From Microlunatus lacustris (lineage in GTDB: Bacteria; Actinomycetota; Actinomycetes; Propionibacteriales; Propionibacteriaceae), in assembly GCA_039527025.1 (NCBI GenBank), contig BAAAJN010000005.1, positions 1 through 64,000 of the forward strand: 64,000 bases of DNA. Direction: 5' to 3'. Positions 59,873 through 64,000 of this stretch are shown in pieces. The notes below the pieces were generated by a model. The model was not told the origin of the DNA. It ran no database searches and saw only the letters and a list, made by a program, of their open reading frames with translations. A program made the translations under genes and the position numbers. Position 1 is the stretch's first letter. Every line of letters begins with the position of its first letter.

Positions 59873-61025
59873 CGGCCTCTCCTGTCCTGTTCCGGGCGGC
59901 CGTGCGCCGCTCCTGCACCGCGTCCGCCAGCAGCGCGCGGACGTCGGTCAGCACCCGGCCGGGGTCGACGTCGGCGACGATCGACGGGTCGTGCTCGCAC
60001 CGCTCCGCCGTCCAGCCCGGCTCGGTCAGGTCCCGCCCGCAGACGGGGCAGTGCGTGGTGAAGCCGACCTGGACCCGGTGCCGGCTGCGCCCCAGCGGGG
60101 CCGCGGTGACGACGTTGCCGACCCAGTAGACCCCCACGGTCCGGGTGCCGACGGCGGCAGCCACGTGCCGGGGACCGGAGTCGTTGGCCAGCACCACGTC
60201 GGCCGCGGCCAGCGTGGCCACCAGCTCCGCCATGCTCTGCGCGCCGACCGTGGAGGTGACCCGGCCGCCCGGGTCCTCGACGGCGGCGAGCAGGCGGTCG
60301 GCCAGTGCGACCTCCTCGGCGTCGCCGACCAGCCGGACCCGGACCCCGTCGGCCACCAGAGCGCTGAGCACGGCGGCGAAGCGCTCGACGGGCCAGTGCC
60401 GGCGCGGGTCGGTCGCGCCCGGGTGCACGACCACGACCGGCGGCCCGGTCAGCGCGGCGTCGCGCTGCTCCTGCTCCGCGGCGCGCAGCGAGAGCCGCGG
60501 CTCCAGGCCCACCGGCAGCGCGCCGGCCAGCCCCACCACCTCCAGGCCGCGCAGCACCTCGTGCTGCAGGTGCAGGAATGGCCGCGACCGCTCGAGCTCG
60601 GGGGCGTCGTCGGTGCGGCTGCCCACCGTGTGCCGGGCACCGAGGTCCAGCAGGAAGGGGTTCGAGTTCCGTCCACCGCCGTGCAGCTGGACGGCGAGGT
60701 CGAACCGCTGCGCCCGGGCTCGGGCCAGGAACGCCGCCGTCGCCGCCGGGTCCTCCGTCCCCTCTCGGACACCGGGGCGGACCGGTAGCGCGACCAGGTG
60801 CCGGTAGGGGGAGGGACGGTCGGCCAGCAGGGCGAGGTGCGACGGCATCCCCAGCAGCGTCAGCTCGGCGTCCGGGTAGGCCGCGGACAGCGCCTCAGCG
60901 GCCGGCAGCGACTGGACGAGGTCGCCCAGCCCGCTGCCCCGGAGCACCGCGATCCGGCGCACGCCGTCGAAGCGCGGCCCGCCCACGCCCACCCAGGCAC
61001 CCGTCCCGTCCACCCGCACCTCCAC
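59856..61025 (-). CDS. glycosyltransferase family 9 (heptosyltransferase-like), copy 2
   Basis: A 389-residue GT9 protein: RRIAVLRGSGLGDLVQSLPAAEAL, VVVHPGATDPRRHWPVERFAAVL and VLANDSGPRHVAAAVGTRTVGVYW. The C-terminal part carries HCPVCGRDLTEPGWTAERCEHD, a putative zinc site absent from copy 1. The GTG at 61025 is used; longer frames run under hldE. It diverges from hldE, whose product would supply ADP-heptose. Confidence 0.9.
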   Translation of the reverse strand: MEVRVDGTGAWVGVGGPRFDGVRRIAVLRGSGLGDLVQSLPAAEALSAAYPDAELTLLGMPSHLALLADRPSPYRHLVALPVRPGVREGTEDPAATAAFLARARAQRFDLAVQLHGGGRNSNPFLLDLGARHTVGSRTDDAPELERSRPFLHLQHEVLRGLEVVGLAGALPVGLEPRLSLRAAEQEQRDAALTGPPVVVVHPGATDPRRHWPVERFAAVLSALVADGVRVRLVGDAEEVALADRLLAAVEDPGGRVTSTVGAQSMAELVATLAAADVVLANDSGPRHVAAAVGTRTVGVYWVGNVVTAAPLGRSRHRVQVGFTTHCPVCGRDLTEPGWTAERCEHDPSIVADVDPGRVLTDVRALLADAVQERRTAARNRTGEADGQAG

Positions 61026-61141
61026 TCCTCGTCGCCGACGGGGATTCTGGCCCACCTCCGCTACGGTCGCTGCACAGGGCCGCCGGACTTCTCCTCCCCG
61101 GGCCCAGTCGACGCGAGGAGAAGTGGGTAGAGAGAGCGGAC

Positions 61142-61201
61142 ATGGGTATGGAGAACAAGATCGGCGCCCCGGTGGCGGCCGGTCGCGGAGCGGCTGCATG
61201 A
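61142..61201 (+). CDS. possible 19-residue leader peptide overlapping hldE
   Basis: ATG at 61142 to TGA at 61199-61201, overlapping the hldE ATG (ATGA). It reads MGMENKIGAPVAAGRGAAA. GAGGAGAAG lies about 20 nt upstream. Coupling would let ribosomes reach hldE, which has no clear ribosome site of its own. Low certainty that the peptide is functional. Confidence 0.35.
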   Translation: MGMENKIGAPVAAGRGAAA

Positions 61202-62703
61202 GCGCCTCCTTGGGCACCGTCACCGCCGTCACCCCCGACCTCCCGCTGGCGCTGCGGCACCGCGCGCCACGGGTCGTCGTCGTGGGTGACGTGATGCTCG
61301 ACCGCTGGTGGGTGGGCTCCAGCCGCCGGCTGTCCCGGGAGGCCCCGGCCCCGGTGGTCGAGGTCAGCGGGCGGCACGAGGTGCCCGGCGGGGCGGCGAA
61401 CACCGCGATGAACCTGGCTGCCCTGGGCGCTGACGTCCGGCTGGTCGGCCTGGTCGGCGACGACGAGCCCGGGCGGACCCTGCACGCGCTGCTGGAAGCG
61501 GCCGGCGTCGAGGTCACCGGCCTGCTGTCCGCGCCGGGCGTGGCCACGGTCACCAAGACCCGGGTGGTCAGCGACGACCAGATGCTGGTGCGGATCGACG
61601 ACGTGCAGCCGCTGGTCCTGACGCCCGCGCTGGAGGAGGACCTCGCCACCGCGACGGCCAAGGCGCTCGTCGAGGCCGAGGCGCTGGTGGTCTGCGACTA
61701 CGACTCCGGCGTGCTGCTCAACGCAGTCCGGTCCGCGTTCGGCCGGCAGGCCCGGCCCCCGCTGGTCGTGGTCGACGCCCATGACGCCGCCCCCTGGGCG
61801 GTGCTGCGTCCCGACGTCGTCACCCCGAACGCGGAGGAGGCCTTCCGGCTGCTCAGCCGCTCCGTGCCCACCGACGGCACCCGGATGGCCGCGCTGGCCG
61901 CTGCTGCCGACGAGCTGCGGGAGCGCTCGGGTGCCTCGTCCGTGCTGGTCACCCTCGACCGGGACGGCTCCATGCTGCTGGGTGGGGAGGAGGTCGAGGG
62001 CCGGCCCTTCCGGACCTCCGGCTCGCCGCGGGCCGAGAAGCAGGCCGCGGGTGCGGGGGACACCTTCGTCGCCGCCCTCACCCTGGCCCGCGCCGCCGGC
62101 ACCTCGTTGCGGGTCGCGGCGTCGCTGGCGCAGGCAGCCGCCGACGTCGTCGTCCAGCGGTTCGGCACCTCGGTCTGCTCCACCGACGAGCTGGTCGAGC
62201 ACCTCGGCGTCGGCGACGCGGCCCTGGACGAGGAGACGCTGCTCCGCCGGGTCGCGACCGACCGCGCGGCCGGTCGGCGGGTGGTGATGACCAACGGCTG
62301 CTTCGACGTGCTGCACCGCGGCCACACCACCTACCTGCAGCAGGCGGCGCAGCTGGGGGACGTGCTGGTGGTCGCCGTCAACAGCGACCGGTCCGTGCGC
62401 CGGCTCAAAGGGCCGGAGCGGCCGATCAACGCCGAGGCCGACCGGGCCGGGGTGATCGCCGCGCTCAGCTGCGTCGCCTACGTCACGGTGTTCGACACCG
62501 ACACCCCCGTGCCGCTGTTGGAGCGGCTCCGGCCCGAGGTCTACGCCAAGGGCGGGGACTACCGGCCCGAGCAGCTGGCCGAGGCCGCGGTGGTGGAGGG
62601 CTACGGCGGTGAGGTGCGGATCCTGGACTTCGTGCCCAGCCAGTCGACCACCGACGTGGTCGGCCGGATCCGGGCCCGGCGCGGCCAGCCGCTGCCCGAC
62701 TGA
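61198..62703 (+). CDS. hldE: bifunctional heptose-7-phosphate kinase/heptose-1-phosphate adenylyltransferase
   Basis: A 501-residue fusion that makes ADP-heptose. The kinase half (about 20-340) is PfkB-type with RVVVVGDVMLDRWW, EVPGGAANTAMNLAALGA and the catalytic AAGAGDTF. The second half is a nucleotidyltransferase with TNGCFDVLHRGHTTYLQQA (HxGH) and FDTDTPVPLLERLRP. Same domain order as RfaE/HldE of Gram-negative bacteria. It neighbours two GT9 genes. Confidence 0.95.
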   Translation: MSASLGTVTAVTPDLPLALRHRAPRVVVVGDVMLDRWWVGSSRRLSREAPAPVVEVSGRHEVPGGAANTAMNLAALGADVRLVGLVGDDEPGRTLHALLEAAGVEVTGLLSAPGVATVTKTRVVSDDQMLVRIDDVQPLVLTPALEEDLATATAKALVEAEALVVCDYDSGVLLNAVRSAFGRQARPPLVVVDAHDAAPWAVLRPDVVTPNAEEAFRLLSRSVPTDGTRMAALAAAADELRERSGASSVLVTLDRDGSMLLGGEEVEGRPFRTSGSPRAEKQAAGAGDTFVAALTLARAAGTSLRVAASLAQAAADVVVQRFGTSVCSTDELVEHLGVGDAALDEETLLRRVATDRAAGRRVVMTNGCFDVLHRGHTTYLQQAAQLGDVLVVAVNSDRSVRRLKGPERPINAEADRAGVIAALSCVAYVTVFDTDTPVPLLERLRPEVYAKGGDYRPEQLAEAAVVEGYGGEVRILDFVPSQSTTDVVGRIRARRGQPLPD

Positions 62704-62715
62704 GCCGCCCGATCC

Positions 62716-62752
62716 TGGGGATCGGACCACCGCAGCGGTGGTCAGATCCCCA
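62716..62752. terminator. bidirectional hairpin terminator
   Basis: TGGGGATC-G-GACCACC stem with its complement around the loop GCAGC; one G-A mismatch splits a 15-bp stem. Between the converging hldE and epimerase genes. Confidence 0.8.
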
Positions 62753-62768
62753 AGATCTGGGCGCCAGG

Positions 62769-63599
62769 TCAGCCGCGGGCCAGCATGGCCGCGATGTCGT
62801 CGGCGAAGCGGACCTCCGAGTCGTCCTGCGGGGCGTAGCCGACCACTTCACGGGCGTTGGTGGTGCTCCAGAACGTGCGCGCGTTGCCGGACACGCCGTA
62901 GAAGATCTGGAACGGCACCCCGAACCGGTCGTCGACCGATGTGGCGTCGATGGAGCGGGTGAACAGCTGGGCCAGGTCGCGCGGGCTGACGTAGCCGGCG
63001 ATGTCGCGCAGGTAGCGCTCCAGCGGCCGGTCGGCGAAGTCGGCCGCGTCGATCTCCCGGGGCGCGACGATCCGGATCAGCACCACCTCGACGGCCCGGC
63101 CCAGTGCGCCGCAGGCGTAGAGGAAGCCGAGCGACTCATAAGCCGCCTTGGCCCAGCCGTAGTAGCTGTCGGGCCGCGGGTAGTCCTCGGGCCCGACCCG
63201 GTCGATCCGGTGCTCGGCCCACGGCTGCTCGTACCACTTCGACGCCTGGTTGGTGCTGGCCACCACGACCCGGCGGACGCCCGCCGTCCGCGCCGCCTCG
63301 TAGACCCGCTGCGTCATGTCGACGTTGCGCCGCTCCGAGGCGTAGGTCGGCTCGCCCGCCGGGCGGAGGTACCCGCAGTGCACGACGGTGTCCACGCCGG
63401 TGAACAGCTCGTGCAGCGCTGCGTCGTCCGGCTCCAGCAGGTCGACCAGCTCGACGCCCTCCACCGGGCGTCCGTCGCGGTCGGTCTCGCGGACGTCCAC
63501 CAGCCGCAGGTCGTAGGCCTCCTGCAGGGCCGGCAGCAGCTGCGCGGCCACCGTGCCCGTCGCCCCGGTCAGCAGGACCCGTCGTCGCTCGGTGCTCAC
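62769..63599 (-). CDS. NAD-dependent epimerase/dehydratase (extended SDR)
   Basis: A 276-residue SDR: VLLTGATGTVAAQLLPAL (Rossmann loop), VVHCGYLRPAG, VVVASTNQASKWYEQP, and YYGWAKAAYESL (Y-x3-K). The N-terminal fold fits sugar-nucleotide epimerases such as HldD, but it could be an unrelated uronate or steroid SDR. The GTG at 63599 is used since the longer frame adds only a basic leader. It converges on hldE. Confidence 0.85.
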   Translation of the reverse strand: MSTERRRVLLTGATGTVAAQLLPALQEAYDLRLVDVRETDRDGRPVEGVELVDLLEPDDAALHELFTGVDTVVHCGYLRPAGEPTYASERRNVDMTQRVYEAARTAGVRRVVVASTNQASKWYEQPWAEHRIDRVGPEDYPRPDSYYGWAKAAYESLGFLYACGALGRAVEVVLIRIVAPREIDAADFADRPLERYLRDIAGYVSPRDLAQLFTRSIDATSVDDRFGVPFQIFYGVSGNARTFWSTTNAREVVGYAPQDDSEVRFADDIAAMLARG

Positions 63600-63718
63600 C
63601 GGGCGACCGTAGTGCAGCCGCGGGGGACGTCGGGCCCGGGTCGCCGCCACCTCCCACGGAGGCGCACCAGCGGGTAGTCTGCCCGTATACCTACTGACGG
63701 GTAACTATGGAGGCCGCG

Positions 63719-64000
63719 ATGAGGCGCACCATCTTCGACGCCGACCACGAGGCGTTCCGCCTGACGTGCCGGACCTTCGTGGACCGGGTGCTCCGGCCGG
63801 ACCAGGAGAAGCACATCGCCGACCACGGCTTCGGCCGGGACGTGTGGCTGGAGATGGGCCGGCTGGACCTGCTGGGCCTGAGCATCCCCGAGGAGTACGG
63901 CGGGACCGACGTCCAGGACCCGCGGTTCTCCCTGGTCCTCAGCGAGGAGCTCTCCAAGCTCTCCTTCGCCTACCCCTCCTGCGTGGGCATCCACGCCGAC
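63719..64000 (+). CDS. acyl-CoA dehydrogenase, N-terminal part (cut by window edge)
   Basis: The frame is open from the ATG at 63719 to the window end (94 codons). It reads FDADHEAFRLTCRTFVDRVL, then GLSIPEEYGGTDVQDPRFSL and EELSKLSFAYPSCVG, the helical N-terminal domain of acyl-CoA dehydrogenases with the usual PEEYGG. GGAGG is 5 nt upstream of this ATG; an in-frame ATG at 63707 is less likely. Flavin and catalytic residues lie beyond the edge. Confidence 0.92.
   Translation, partial: MRRTIFDADHEAFRLTCRTFVDRVLRPDQEKHIADHGFGRDVWLEMGRLDLLGLSIPEEYGGTDVQDPRFSLVLSEELSKLSFAYPSCVGIHAD

Overview
The window is high-GC actinobacterial chromosome. Start codons are often GTG or TTG, many genes appear to be leaderless, and the block pncB-clpS-DUF2017 ... 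mec-cysO-cysM ... murI-MBL hydrolase-rph-rdgB (0.1-9.6 kb) follows the gene order known from Mycobacterium tuberculosis Rv1330c-Rv1341. The repeat content and protein style suggest Geodermatophilaceae (Blastococcus/Modestobacter/Geodermatophilus). That placement is inference; the phylum is much safer than the genus.

Layout. 0-11 kb: end of a transposase, NAD salvage (pncA, pncB), clpS, sulfur-carrier cysteine synthesis (mec, cysO, cysM), murI, RNase PH, RdgB, thymidylate synthase, DHFR and tRNA-Leu. The rhomboid gene that mycobacteria carry between cysM and murI is replaced here by tandem repeats and a DinB-like gene. 11-18.5 kb: peroxiredoxin, GroES-like protein, DedA, double GNAT protein, an MFS transporter fused to a universal-stress domain, a second stress protein and an epimerase. 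18.5-23.2 kb: gene-poor, decayed island (a TspO-like fragment, a frameshifted pseudogene, an integrase remnant) ending at tRNA-Lys. 23.3-30.1 kb: aldo/keto reductase, MurT/GatD, stress protein, tRNA-His, oligoribonuclease, MFS transporter and tRNA-Arg.

30.1-41.3 kb is an intact integrated element of about 11 kb in tRNA-Arg(UCU). It has a tyrosine integrase at the tRNA end and a lower-GC cargo patch (a HEPN/DUF4145 protein and a Panacea antitoxin with a PemK/MazF toxin). The rest is a long leftward operon running from an excisionase-type HTH gene through a RepA-like helicase to an HNH nuclease and a phage small terminase. There is no large terminase, capsid, portal, tail or FtsK/Tra gene. This matches the gene logic of phage-inducible islands (int, xis, rep, terS), so I read it as a phage satellite in an actinobacterium. 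Its helicase gene contains 12 copies of an iteron core plus a 20-bp perfect palindrome, a candidate replication origin inside the coding sequence.

41.4-64 kb returns to chromosome: secreted metallophosphoesterase, hydrolase, a PrsW-type protease followed by two dynamin-like GTPases, a TetR-regulated DHA2 exporter, the ribosome ABC-F factor EttA, dienelactone hydrolase, a large FAD/Fe-S dehydrogenase, a MarR-YceI divergent pair with twin operators, an ADP-heptose kinase/adenylyltransferase with two family-9 glycosyltransferases, and the start of an acyl-CoA dehydrogenase. A palindromic repeat family (core CCTGAGCC[TC]GTCGAAGGG) is scattered through the chromosome and supplies the stop codons of two genes and part of the N-terminus of a third.
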